NCBI GenBank assembly: GCA_017522205.1
Contig: JAFWZS010000073.1
Coordinates: 1 to 56,133 of the forward strand
Source of the DNA: Clostridia bacterium
GTDB lineage: Bacteria > Bacillota > Clostridia > Oscillospirales > Acutalibacteraceae
Length of the DNA: 56,133 bases
Direction: 5' to 3'
Numbering within the stretch: position 1 is the stretch's first letter; every line of letters begins with the position of its first letter. Positions 24,928-32,964 of the stretch are shown here, one piece after another. The notes beneath the pieces were generated by a model. It saw only the letters and a program-made list of their open reading frames with translations, was not told where the DNA came from and searched no databases. A program made the translations under genes and the position numbers.

Positions 24928-26687
24928 TGTGCCAACACTCCTTCCTGCTGAGAAACAAATATCTCGTGATAAATTTCACTCTTTGTAAGAAGCTCTTCGT
25001 GAGTGCCCACAGAGTCAATTTTACCGCCGTCAATAACGATGATTCTGTCTGCATCCATAATTGAAGTGATACGCTGAGCGATAATAAGCTTTGTAATATC
25101 CTTGTAATCGTCACCTCTGAGAGCTGCTCTGATTTTTGCATCGGTAGCAGTGTCAACTGCTGATGTGCAGTCGTCAAAAATGAGAATTTTAGGTCTTCTG
25201 ATGAGAGCTCTTGCAATACAGATTCTCTGTCTCTGACCGCCTGAAACGTTGTTGCCGCCCTGACCGAGCTCAGTGTCATAGCCATTTTCGAATTCAGTTA
25301 TAAAGTCGTGAGCTTCTGCAGCCTTTGCAGCTTTTTCAACCTCTTCGTCTGTTGCGGTGAGCTTGCCCCAACGGATATTCTCCTTGATTGAGCCTGAGAA
25401 CAGGAGATTCTGCTGAAGCACAACGGAAATTTCTTCACGAAGGTTCTTGAAGGTGTAATTCTTTACATTTTCACCGCCGACAATAACTTCACCTTCGGTT
25501 GCGTCATAAATTCTGGGAATGAGCTGAATGAGAGTTGATTTGGATGCACCTGTTGCACCGATAATACCGACAGTTTCACCTGATTCGATTTTTATGTCGA
25601 TGTTTTCGAGTGAATTCTTGACTGCCTTTTCGCCGTATTTGAAGGTTACGTTTCTGAACTCAATTGAGCCGTCTTTAACCTTAAGGCTTTCGTCAGCACC
25701 GTCGTCGTTGATGGAAGGCTCTTCGTTGAATACTTCCTTGATTCTGTCAAGAGAAGCCTTAGCCATAATCATACTGATGAATACCATAATGATAGTCATA
25801 AATGATGAAAGAACCTGAGAGATATAGTTTGTGAAGGCTGTCATTTCACCGATTTCCATACCTGTGCCGTCAATAATGAGCTTACTTCCTCTGAGCATTG
25901 AGAAAATAAGACAGCCGTAAATTACAATCATAATTGCAGGGGTAATAAGCAGAACGATTTTCTGAGCCTTTACGTTGAGCTTCATAACCTCTGTGTTAAT
26001 GTCGTGGAACTTGTTTTGTTCGTGTTCTTCACGAACAAAGGACTTTACAACTCTGATACCGTTGATGTTACCTCTGAGAGTGCCGTTGAAACGGTCGGTA
26101 GCCTTAAGCATTTTCTTGAAAAGAGGTACTGCCATAACTGCCATAGCCGTAAGAACAATAACGATTGCGGGAAGCGCCACATAGAAAACAACAGAGAGTT
26201 CCGTGCTGATTCTTCTTGCTTCAATAAGAGCAGAAACCAGCATAAAGGGACCCTTGATGAAAATTACAATGGTCTGGGAATAAACGCTCTGAATTGAAGA
26301 AACATCGTTTGTCATTCTTGTAATGAGTGATGAAATCTTCAGTTTGTCAATGTTTTCAAAGGAAAGGCTCTGAATTTTGAAGAAAAGCTCACGGCGGAGA
26401 TTTGCACCGAAGCCCATGCTTGCAATTGACGAGCATCGTGCAGCAATATAGCCAACGAAAAGGGTGAAAGCACAAAGCAGAAGCATTTCAATGAGCTTGC
26501 TTATAAGCTGACTTCTTACTGCTTCCATTGTCATTCCCTCTGTGCCGATACTGTAAAGCAGAGTGATAACCTCACCCATTACCTTCGGAATCTGAAGCTC
26601 AATCTGAACGTCAATGAAAATCATAATTGGGCAGATTATTGATAAAATTCTGTATCCCTTGGTGTAGGATAATAATCTTTTTGCCAA
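24924..26687 (-). CDS. ABC exporter half-transporter, degenerate-site partner
   Basis: A 587-residue half-transporter, six membrane helices followed by an ATPase domain. The signature NVSGGQRQR is canonical, but Walker A reads GATGASKST (Gly to Ser) and Walker B ends IFDDCTSAVD, where the catalytic Glu is Asp. This is the pattern of heterodimeric exporters such as TM287/288, with one weak ATP site. The start is a TTG at 26687, 8 bases after AAGGAGG; the ATG at 26694 is out of frame. A small hairpin (GTAGCCC/GGGTTAC) lies just upstream. It follows mgtE by 100 bases on the same strand, without an obvious terminator between. Confidence 0.88.
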   Translation of the reverse strand: MAKRLLSYTKGYRILSIICPIMIFIDVQIELQIPKVMGEVITLLYSIGTEGMTMEAVRSQLISKLIEMLLLCAFTLFVGYIAARCSSIASMGFGANLRRELFFKIQSLSFENIDKLKISSLITRMTNDVSSIQSVYSQTIVIFIKGPFMLVSALIEARRISTELSVVFYVALPAIVIVLTAMAVMAVPLFKKMLKATDRFNGTLRGNINGIRVVKSFVREEHEQNKFHDINTEVMKLNVKAQKIVLLITPAIMIVIYGCLIFSMLRGSKLIIDGTGMEIGEMTAFTNYISQVLSSFMTIIMVFISMIMAKASLDRIKEVFNEEPSINDDGADESLKVKDGSIEFRNVTFKYGEKAVKNSLENIDIKIESGETVGIIGATGASKSTLIQLIPRIYDATEGEVIVGGENVKNYTFKNLREEISVVLQQNLLFSGSIKENIRWGKLTATDEEVEKAAKAAEAHDFITEFENGYDTELGQGGNNVSGGQRQRICIARALIRRPKILIFDDCTSAVDTATDAKIRAALRGDDYKDITKLIIAQRITSIMDADRIIVIDGGKIDSVGTHEELLTKSEIYHEIFVSQQEGVLAQ

Positions 26688-26787
26688 CAGGCATACCTCC
26701 TTGTTCTGTAACCCTGGGGCTACCTCTCTGTTATAAAATCCTGAAACTTAACAAAATAATATGCTATCTTATTCAGATTAAATGAAG

Positions 26788-28173
26788 TTAAATATTGGGA
26801 ATAAGTGCGTTAGCAAGAGCGAAGTAAATGAGAAGTGAAACTGCGTCTACAACTGTGCTCATAAGCGGACCTGTCATCATAGCGGGGTCCATCTTGCAAA
26901 GCTTTGCCACAATAGGCAGACTGCAGCCCATAATCTTAGCAACAATTACAACGCACCAGATTGAGAGACTGACAATGAAAATCACGCTTGTTGAAGCATC
27001 GTTTCCAAGAGTGTATCGCAAGACAAACATTCTTACAATATTAACAACTGCAAGCACAAAGCCTACTATGACGGATACTCTGATTTCCTTCCAGAGAACC
27101 TTGAAATAGTCACGTACTCTGATTTCGTCAAGGGCAAGACCGCGGATAATAAGGGTTGAAACCTGGCTGCCTGAGTTACCGCCCGTACCCATAAGCATAG
27201 GAATACAGGCTGTCATACCTGCAATTGCCGCAAGCTTGTTTTCAAAGCCTTCAATAATCTGACCTGTAAAGGTTGATGAAATAAGAAGAATAATCAGCCA
27301 TGGAATACGGTTTTTTGCAAGGGCCCATATCTTTGTTTTAAGATATTCATCATCTGACGGAGTAAGGTTAGCCATCTTTTCAAAGTCTTCCGTAGCCTCT
27401 TCGTCGATGATGTCGATAATGTCGTCGATTGTGATGATGCCCACAAGTCTGCCTTCGTTGTCCACAACGGGAACTGAAAGAAGGTCGTACTTTTTTGCAA
27501 TTGAAGCAACCTCTTCCCGGTCGTCCATTGTGTAAACATAAATGAGCTGTTCATCGTCAGCCATAATGTCTGTTATGAGGGTGTCTTCATCATTGAGAAG
27601 AAGACGTCTCAGCGGAATTGTACCCACAAGGTGACGCTTGTCGTCAATTACATAGCAGGTGTAAATTGTCTCCTTGTCAACACCTGAACGGCGGATGCTC
27701 TTGATTGCTTCACCGACGGTCAGTCTGTCGTGAAGGTCCACCATTTCAATTGTCATAACGCTGCCTGCGCAGTTTTCGGGGTACTTGAGGAAACGGTTGA
27801 TAATATCTCTTGTTTCCTTGTCTGTGTTTGCAAGAACTCGTCTTACCATATTTGCCGGAACCTCTTCAAGGAAGTCAACGGCGTCGTCCACGTAAAGGTC
27901 GTCCATAAGGCGGCCGATTTCGCTGTCCGTAATTGAACGGACAATAAGCATCTGACTGTCAGGGTCAAGATAGGCGAATACGTCTGCGGAAATATCCTTT
28001 GGGAGAATACGGAAAACCTTAACGGCAAGCTTTTCTTCGTCAAGCTCATCGTCAAGCTCCATAATAAATTCCGCAATATCGGGGTAGGGCATTTCAGAAA
28101 GGACTTCCTTAAGCTCCTTGAGACCTTTACCCGTAAGCAGAGCATAAAGCTCTTCAAATTGTGTACTATTCAT
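26788..28173 (-). CDS. mgtE: MgtE-type magnesium channel
   Basis: Mg2+ channel gated by cytoplasmic Mg2+. The 461-residue protein has the N-terminal helical domain (ELKEVLSEMPYPDIAEF), two CBS domains (about 130-250; CAGSVMT, then VVDNEGRLVGIITIDD) and five C-terminal membrane helices with GTGGNSGSQ, the pore signature. The ATG at 28173 follows GGTGA by 7 bases; a GTG three codons earlier is in frame but lacks a ribosome site. The leader has a near-consensus promoter, a short ORF and competing hairpins, one of which covers this ribosome site. No M-box motif is visible. Confidence 0.93.
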   Translation of the reverse strand: MNSTQFEELYALLTGKGLKELKEVLSEMPYPDIAEFIMELDDELDEEKLAVKVFRILPKDISADVFAYLDPDSQMLIVRSITDSEIGRLMDDLYVDDAVDFLEEVPANMVRRVLANTDKETRDIINRFLKYPENCAGSVMTIEMVDLHDRLTVGEAIKSIRRSGVDKETIYTCYVIDDKRHLVGTIPLRRLLLNDEDTLITDIMADDEQLIYVYTMDDREEVASIAKKYDLLSVPVVDNEGRLVGIITIDDIIDIIDEEATEDFEKMANLTPSDDEYLKTKIWALAKNRIPWLIILLISSTFTGQIIEGFENKLAAIAGMTACIPMLMGTGGNSGSQVSTLIIRGLALDEIRVRDYFKVLWKEIRVSVIVGFVLAVVNIVRMFVLRYTLGNDASTSVIFIVSLSIWCVVIVAKIMGCSLPIVAKLCKMDPAMMTGPLMSTVVDAVSLLIYFALANALIPNI

Positions 28174-28333
28174 TTTTTTCACCGACTTTCCCGGTGCACA
28201 GCCCTTTTATGCTTTCTTCTTGTCGGGCAGAAGACGGACTTGCACCGAACAGATTAAATTACGCCCGTTAGGTTTAGTATCACTACTGTCCAATTAAAGT
28301 CCACCTCCAATAAAAATGAAATGATTCGCATAC
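28174..28333 (-). promoter_or_regulatory. structured mgtE leader
   Basis: About 160 bases from the predicted transcript start to the mgtE ATG. Nested stems GGACTT/AAGTCC (28297-28302 with 28236-28241) and GGACAG/CTGTTC (28286-28291 with 28247-28252) enclose a loop. CGGTGCA (28241-28247) is complementary to TGCACCG (28192-28198), and the latter can instead pair with CGGTG (28180-28184), which is the mgtE ribosome site. This gives two exclusive folds, with the ribosome site open or closed. It does not match the M-box; a GGTGCAAGTCCG segment faintly recalls the cobalamin riboswitch core, but the other core motifs are absent. Confidence 0.5.
28207..28293 (-). CDS. 28-aa leader ORF upstream of mgtE
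   Basis: A TTG at 28293 lies 7 bases after a full GGAGGTG ribosome site (28301-28308 region) and opens a frame of 28 codons that starts MDSSDTKPNGRN and ends LLPDKKKA. It stops 33 bases before the mgtE ATG and covers the leader segments that form the competing stems. Ribosome position on this frame would therefore change which hairpin forms. Leader peptides control Mg2+ transporter genes in enterobacteria (mgtL), although by another sequence. The rest of the evidence is only the ribosome site and the geometry. Confidence 0.4.
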   Translation of the reverse strand: MDSSDTKPNGRNLICSVQVRLLPDKKKA

Positions 28334-28339
28334 CAAATC

Positions 28340-28369
28340 ATTATACAATAATTATCCTCATAAAGTCAA
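28340..28369 (-). promoter_or_regulatory. mgtE promoter
   Basis: TTGACT (28364-28369), 18 bases, TATAAT (28340-28345) on the minus strand. Confidence 0.75.
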
Positions 28370-28401
28370 CTGAAAATACGGGTTTTATTGAATTCAGACA
28401 G

Positions 28402-28437
28402 AAAAAAGACAGCCCTGCCCGGGAGGGTAGGACTGCT
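28402..28437 (-). terminator. terminator of the secreted-protein/ABC operon
   Basis: GC-rich hairpin, arms 28408-28420 and 28425-28437 with one mismatch, followed on the minus strand by six T. Confidence 0.8.
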
Positions 28438-28441
28438 CTGC

Positions 28442-29095
28442 TTATTGATAACGTGTTGTTCGTGAATTTGTACGCCGTGTAACTTCAAAAAGAATGATAC
28501 TTACAAGTAGAATGGGAATATACTTGTCTGTTAATTGCTCATAAGTTGCTTCGTTAAGACTTACAAAAGATAGGTCTATGCCCTGTGAGGAATATCCTCT
28601 GAAAAAAGAATACATAGTGTATATAACTGGCAGGGTCAGAGATATTGCAACAGATCTGAAAAAACTCATAATTGCAAAAGAGATACTGTTGAACAACACA
28701 CATTCAATAAGGATTTTTATGAATTCCAGTTTCATATTGTCAAAAAGACAGAAATATACGATATAAAGAGGAATGAGCATAAAGACAAAGATAATGAAAT
28801 TGATACATACAAAGAGGTGAGTTCGTTTTGTATTGACAAATAAAACTTCGTTTCCTTGTCCTTCGATGAATTCTTTCAGTGTGAGTATGCTCCACCAAGT
28901 TGAGAAGAAGGGGATAAACACCTGTGAATAAGTGATAATATTATTGTAAAGAGTTGTTCCGATACCGTATTTTAAATAACTGCTGTAGTTTAAAAAAGGA
29001 AGGAAAAAATATATAATAACCAAGGGTATAAAAATTGAAACACCCGCCGATTTAAGCAGAAAATAGTTCTGTTTCAGATATTTTTTATACTGCAT
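28442..29095 (-). CDS. ABC-2-type permease subunit
   Basis: A 217-residue integral membrane protein with about six hydrophobic helices and a basic C-terminus (TRRTNSRTTR). It has the look of small ABC-2 permeases, such as those that go with peptide or bacteriocin ABC ATPases. It overlaps the ATPase gene by 22 bases, ending the four-gene operon. The sequence itself is too divergent to name a substrate. Confidence 0.65.
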   Translation of the reverse strand: MQYKKYLKQNYFLLKSAGVSIFIPLVIIYFFLPFLNYSSYLKYGIGTTLYNNIITYSQVFIPFFSTWWSILTLKEFIEGQGNEVLFVNTKRTHLFVCINFIIFVFMLIPLYIVYFCLFDNMKLEFIKILIECVLFNSISFAIMSFFRSVAISLTLPVIYTMYSFFRGYSSQGIDLSFVSLNEATYEQLTDKYIPILLVSIILFEVTRRTNSRTTRYQ

Positions 29096-29913
29096 ATATA
29101 ACCGTCCTCAACTGTTGCTTCAACAGTATCAAAGTTTTGATTTTCTTGTGAAACAAAACGTAACTGTGATTTTCCTGTTTCATCGGAAGTATTCTGAATT
29201 ATGTAATATTTACCCTTGATGAGATTCTGCTTTTCTTCGGGAATAAGATATACTTTGTTTTTTGCCTTTTGTGATATTTCTTCTGAAGTGCCGCAGCAAA
29301 TAAGCTTGCCGTCATTCATAATAATGGTTTCGTCACAAACCGATGCAATATCACTTACAATATGTGTAGACAGAATAACGGTGCATTTTCCGTGAAGAGA
29401 TTTGACAATATTTTTAAAACGGATTCTTTCTTCGGGGTCAAGTCCGGCGGTGGGCTCATCAAAAATTATAAGTGACGGTTTGCCAAGTAAAGCCTGAGCA
29501 ATTCCGAGACGGCGCACCATTCCGCCTGAAAGAGTGCTGATTTTTTTGTTAGTTTTATCTTCCAGTCCCACTGACTTTATACAGGCTTCAATATCCGCTG
29601 ATTTGACGGAAATACCTTTTTGAAGGCAGAAATACTGAAGCATTTCTTTAACGGTAAGCTGTCCGAACATACCAAACTTCTGAGGAAGATAGCCTATATT
29701 TCTTTCCTGTTCTTTAAGAGCGGATATTTCCTTACCGTTTTCTTTTATTGAGCCTGTATAATCATATAATCCGGCAAGACATCTGAGAAGAGTGGTTTTG
29801 CCTGCACCGTTAGGACCAAGCAGACCGTATATTTTGTTGTCAAATTCAAAAGAGAAATGGTTTACTGCCAAAGTTTTCTTGAATGATTTTGTAAGATTGG
29901 AAATTGTAATCAT
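29074..29913 (-). CDS. ABC transporter ATP-binding protein
   Basis: A 279-residue ATPase of the CcmA/BcrA type. Walker A GPNGAGKTT (about residues 33-41), the signature LSGGMVRRLG, Walker B LIIFDEPTAGLD and an H-loop LSTHIVSD are all canonical. The C-terminal 75 residues are an accessory domain. The ATG at 29913 follows AAGGAGGAA, which lies in the last codons of the upstream permease gene (2-base gap). A longer frame upstream is the permease gene in another frame. It should drive the flanking permeases at 29916-31604 and 28442-29095. Confidence 0.92.
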   Translation of the reverse strand: MITISNLTKSFKKTLAVNHFSFEFDNKIYGLLGPNGAGKTTLLRCLAGLYDYTGSIKENGKEISALKEQERNIGYLPQKFGMFGQLTVKEMLQYFCLQKGISVKSADIEACIKSVGLEDKTNKKISTLSGGMVRRLGIAQALLGKPSLIIFDEPTAGLDPEERIRFKNIVKSLHGKCTVILSTHIVSDIASVCDETIIMNDGKLICCGTSEEISQKAKNKVYLIPEEKQNLIKGKYYIIQNTSDETGKSQLRFVSQENQNFDTVEATVEDGYICSIKNI

Positions 29914-29915
29914 TG

Positions 29916-31604
29916 TTATTCCTCCTTTGCGTTTCCGTTTGCTTCCTCGGCAAGCCCCCAAGGAGTTTTGTGTGCAACAATATGGTCTTCTGCGAAAACA
30001 CATATATTGCTTTGATTAAGATTAGGTGTTATGATTACGGATTTGCCGTTTATGTTATATTTTTTTTGGTTGATCTCATTGATTATAAGCTCTCTGAAAT
30101 TCTTTTCGTTATTTGAGCCTGAAAGATAAGGATAAACGAACCGAGTATCTTCTACAACCATTTCTTTATATAAACCCGAAACGATGGAAAGGGAGTTGCT
30201 CTTTCCTTCAAAACTGTTTGTGTCAGTTCCCTTTAAATTGGAAAAACAGTTTTTGTAATAATCTATATTTACATCAAAATTGATAAGATTTTCGGAAATA
30301 TAGGGGATGAAATCTTGGTTTTCAGTATCGTAAAGGACAACACTACCCTCAACCGGATAAAACACAAAACCTGCAGGTAAGCATATACCTTGAAGATTTG
30401 AATAATATCTCGGACTGTAGCCACTGTATGTAATTCTCATACTGTTTGTATGAGAATCAGATTCAACTGTGAGCACATCGTTATCTCTTGTAAATGCCAT
30501 TGAATTACCGTTTTCATCTGTGACACTTTTCACTTCATATCCGTGATAGAGTGTGAAAATATATTTTTCGTTGTCAGATTTGTCGATGGTGACTGTAACG
30601 TCGGCAGAAAGGGTGTTACGAATTTTTAAATCCATTTCATAGCCTGTTATATTGAAATCAGCTTTTTGGTTTATTTCATCGCCGGTATAAGTGGCTGAAT
30701 AATAAATGAAATCTGCAAAATTGGTCTGATAAGGACTGTTGTCTCTTATTACTTTTGACTGAGGTGTATAATAAAAACAAAGATTCACCACGGCAAAAGC
30801 AAATAAAAGTATTGTGGAAACAGTTTTGGAAATGTTCTTTTTCCTGTTTCTTATCAGCTTGAGGTTAATGAATCCGAGGCAAAGAAACAGCCAGAAAAGG
30901 ACAGCATTCCATCTGTAGGGTAAAACGGATAAGCCGAATGCATAAATTGGAACGGATTTCATATTAGGCGGAAAGATTACAAACAGGTCTGTAAGATGAT
31001 AAAGGTCTAAGCCGAAGCCTTCAAGAAGAGTGGAAACAATGTCTTTGAAAATTTCGCTTGAAAAGAAAGCTATAAACACAATTGAGATGTATGCAAAAAC
31101 TTTTTTTGAGAAGAGAGAAAGAAGAAAACCGAAAGAAGAAGCAAGAGTAATAACCAATGTAATATTGAGAAGGCAGTTCAGTATGATATGAACTAACAGT
31201 TCCGTAGTGAGAACCTTGAAGTGAGATGCAGAATAAATGTTAAGAGCTAAAAGGCTTACAGTTATGATTGCAGTTATGATAAAAATAATAAGGTACTGAT
31301 AAAAATATGTATTTCTGATTCCTTTTTTTGTGGTTTTAAGAGTTTCATTCAGATTTGATTTATGAGAAAGATAAAAAAGTTCGTAAGAAATGAAAATAAA
31401 AAATATAAAAAGGAAATATGAAATTTTCTGACTCTCGCTTAGAATCAACATATAAGCTTCACGATTTTCCTCTACAGGTATCTGCAACAGCGTATAGGTT
31501 GTTTTTAAAAGGTTACCGAAGATTATCCCGAAAAATGCAACAGTGATAAGCAGAAAACCTTTGTTGCCGAAAAATGCTTTTGCTTCAAGGTATAGTTTTT
31601 TCAT
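29916..31604 (-). CDS. ABC-2 permease with M1-peptidase-like ectodomain
   Basis: A 562-residue protein with about eight hydrophobic helices in the first 320 residues and an outside domain of about 240 residues. The ectodomain (YEMDLKIRNTL, FTLYHGYEVKSVTDENGN, DVLTVESDS, MRITYSGY, then GFVFYPVEG) resembles the N-terminal beta domain of M1 aminopeptidases. The zinc motif HExxH and the rest of the peptidase are absent. Longer permease/M1 fusions are known in Bacteria, so this looks like a shortened or binding-only version. AAAGGAG precedes the ATG. A hairpin without a T-run (31632-31657) separates it from the secreted-protein gene. Confidence 0.65.
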   Translation of the reverse strand: MKKLYLEAKAFFGNKGFLLITVAFFGIIFGNLLKTTYTLLQIPVEENREAYMLILSESQKISYFLFIFFIFISYELFYLSHKSNLNETLKTTKKGIRNTYFYQYLIIFIITAIITVSLLALNIYSASHFKVLTTELLVHIILNCLLNITLVITLASSFGFLLSLFSKKVFAYISIVFIAFFSSEIFKDIVSTLLEGFGLDLYHLTDLFVIFPPNMKSVPIYAFGLSVLPYRWNAVLFWLFLCLGFINLKLIRNRKKNISKTVSTILLFAFAVVNLCFYYTPQSKVIRDNSPYQTNFADFIYYSATYTGDEINQKADFNITGYEMDLKIRNTLSADVTVTIDKSDNEKYIFTLYHGYEVKSVTDENGNSMAFTRDNDVLTVESDSHTNSMRITYSGYSPRYYSNLQGICLPAGFVFYPVEGSVVLYDTENQDFIPYISENLINFDVNIDYYKNCFSNLKGTDTNSFEGKSNSLSIVSGLYKEMVVEDTRFVYPYLSGSNNEKNFRELIINEINQKKYNINGKSVIITPNLNQSNICVFAEDHIVAHKTPWGLAEEANGNAKEE

Positions 31605-31631
31605 GTTCTTTTCTCCTTTCTGTTTTCAATT

Positions 31632-31657
31632 ACCAACGAGGGATTACCCTCGTTGGT
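31632..31657 (-). other. intercistronic hairpin
   Basis: Perfect 11-bp stem (31632-31642 with 31647-31657) with a 4-base loop and no T-run on the minus strand. It probably protects the 3' end of the secreted-protein message or dampens readthrough into the transporter genes. Confidence 0.6.
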
Positions 31658-31660
31658 GTG

Positions 31661-32071
31661 TTATGATACTTTTGAATTTGAAGCTGATGCCCGGATATCA
31701 TTGTAGAGTCTGTATGGATTTATACGCACTTTCCAAGCAACATTTGATGTAAATTTAGTTGATTTAAGTGTAACGGGAACATATTTTAAAGAACCGTTTG
31801 AAAGACTATCAGCATCATTGTAATTAACAAAGACAGTGCTATCTTCTATGTAGGTTCCGTTTGAATTTTCGCTGAGATTGGTAAAATATGCTCCATACTC
31901 TGATGTTTCATAGATGCGACCGCTTAACTTTACTTGTTTTGCTGTTAAATAATCGCTACTGACTTTTTCACCATCACCTTTCATAACATCAACAGAAGCT
32001 GCTGAAGCAATAACTGCAAGCATTCCTGCACATATAATAATTGCCAATATTATTGAAATAAACTTTTTCAT
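31661..32071 (-). CDS. small secreted protein, unknown, first gene of the ABC operon
   Basis: A 136-residue protein with a clear Sec signal (MKKFISIILAIIICAG, cleavage after IASAAS region) and a mature part of about 110 residues rich in Ser, Asn, Tyr and Thr, with no Cys. Its make-up is like small extracellular proteins or bacteriocins of the lactococcin 972 sort, but no family motif is visible. AAAGGAG lies 9 bases before the ATG. It heads an operon with an ABC ATPase and two permeases, so it may be the protein for which they give immunity, sensing or release. Confidence 0.65.
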   Translation of the reverse strand: MKKFISIILAIIICAGMLAVIASAASVDVMKGDGEKVSSDYLTAKQVKLSGRIYETSEYGAYFTNLSENSNGTYIEDSTVFVNYNDADSLSNGSLKYVPVTLKSTKFTSNVAWKVRINPYRLYNDIRASASNSKVS

Positions 32072-32320
32072 AATTTAATTCTCCTTTTTATTTTTTATTT
32101 GATAAATTATTTGTGTATGTAGAAAGTTTATCTCCACATTGGTATCACCTCTTTCACTTAGTAATGAAAGCTAAGATCCACTTTGTGCTTTTATATATAG
32201 TCTTAAAAAGTGAAAAAAGTAACACAAAAATGTTTAACAAAAAATGAAACGAATTTGTTGCAATTTATACAATAATATCTGCAATTGTGGAAATTTACAT
32301 ATCGGTTTGTCTACAATTGC
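32072..32320 (-). promoter_or_regulatory. long leader of the secreted-protein operon
   Basis: About 240 bases of AT-rich leader. It holds an inverted repeat GCAATTGT (32281-32288) and ACAATTGC (32313-32320) directly after the promoter, a 6-bp hairpin (32151-32170) and, at 32128-32139, a three-codon frame (Met-Trp-Arg-stop) placed 5 bases after a strong AAAGAGGTGA ribosome site. No coding gene otherwise. Operator or attenuator functions are possible. Confidence 0.35.
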
Positions 32321-32349
32321 ATTATAAACATTGATGGTTGTTTTGTAAA
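32321..32349 (-). promoter_or_regulatory. promoter of the secreted-protein/ABC operon
   Basis: TTTACA (32344-32349), 17 bases, TATAAT (32321-32326) on the minus strand, 250 bases upstream of the first gene. Confidence 0.65.
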
Positions 32350-32398
32350 TACATTTAAGTAATTCGTAAGAAAATCGTTATAATTAAGAACTAAACAC

Positions 32399-32432
32399 AA
32401 AAAATCAGCCACCGAAATTAATCGGTGGCTGA
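32399..32432 (-). terminator. terminator of the MarR/ABC exporter operon
   Basis: Perfect 11-bp stem (32405-32415 with 32422-32432) followed on the minus strand by six T (32399-32404). Confidence 0.85.
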
Positions 32433-32465
32433 AAAGTTATTGCGAAGCAACAAGGTTCCGGGGCA

Positions 32466-32495
32466 CCCGACCGCAATCTCTGATTGCTCGTCGGG
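32466..32495. other. second hairpin before the terminator
   Basis: Two stacked stems, CCCGAC/GTCGGG and GCAATC/GATTGC, between the last ABC operon gene and the terminator. It has no T-run of its own and may stabilise the transcript end. Confidence 0.55.
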
Positions 32496-32503
32496 TCGGG
32501 TTC

Positions 32504-32941
32504 TTATTTCGCTGCTTTTTTCATTCTCTTGAGCTTTGCCTTGTATTTGTCTGACTCAAGATACTTGGGATACTGATAAGCGGTGATTGCTCCTGCAATG
32601 AAAACTGCTGTAAGCACAAAGAAAACAATCATAAAAACAAGCACAACGGTTTTCTTTGTCTCAACCCTTGCAATTGCTTCTTCGTCAATTTTGTTGCCTG
32701 TTGCATTCTGAATTGCATCGGTTATGGCATTTTCCGAGCCGCCGCCTACAAGAGCACTGAGTGCACCGGCAATAACATTTGTTGCCGCACTTTCAAGTGT
32801 GCCGTCACCCTTTTCGAGAGTTTCAATTTCGTTTGAGTAGTGAACATTCACGCCAATCATACTGCAGCCTGCAACAAAGGTGATTGCAAGAACTACGATG
32901 TAAGCAATCACAGCTTTTTTGTTAAAGAGTTTTTTCATCAT
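32504..32941 (-). CDS. two-helix membrane protein of the ABC operon
   Basis: A 145-residue protein with an N-terminal helix (about 10-28, ending VAGCSMIG, which could also be a lipobox), an outside segment of about 65 residues rich in Gly, Ala and Glu, a second helix (about 98-122) and a basic tail (KAKLKRMKKAAK). It follows the ABC exporter gene by 23 bases and precedes the operon terminator, so it is co-expressed and may be an accessory part of the exporter. No family recognised. Confidence 0.65.
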   Translation of the reverse strand: MMKKLFNKKAVIAYIVVLAITFVAGCSMIGVNVHYSNEIETLEKGDGTLESAATNVIAGALSALVGGGSENAITDAIQNATGNKIDEEAIARVETKKTVVLVFMIVFFVLTAVFIAGAITAYQYPKYLESDKYKAKLKRMKKAAK

Positions 32942-32964
32942 TTTTTAGTTTCATCCTTTTTATT

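Noticed and set aside
26688..26787. Separate promoter for the ABC exporter between mgtE and 26687
   Set aside because: TATAAC is present but no -35 box lies at a workable distance; left undecided.
28174..28333. M-box (ykoK) riboswitch upstream of mgtE
   Set aside because: None of the M-box core sequences could be found; the leader has a different layout. A cobalamin riboswitch was considered because of GGTGCAAGTCCG, but the other core motifs are absent.
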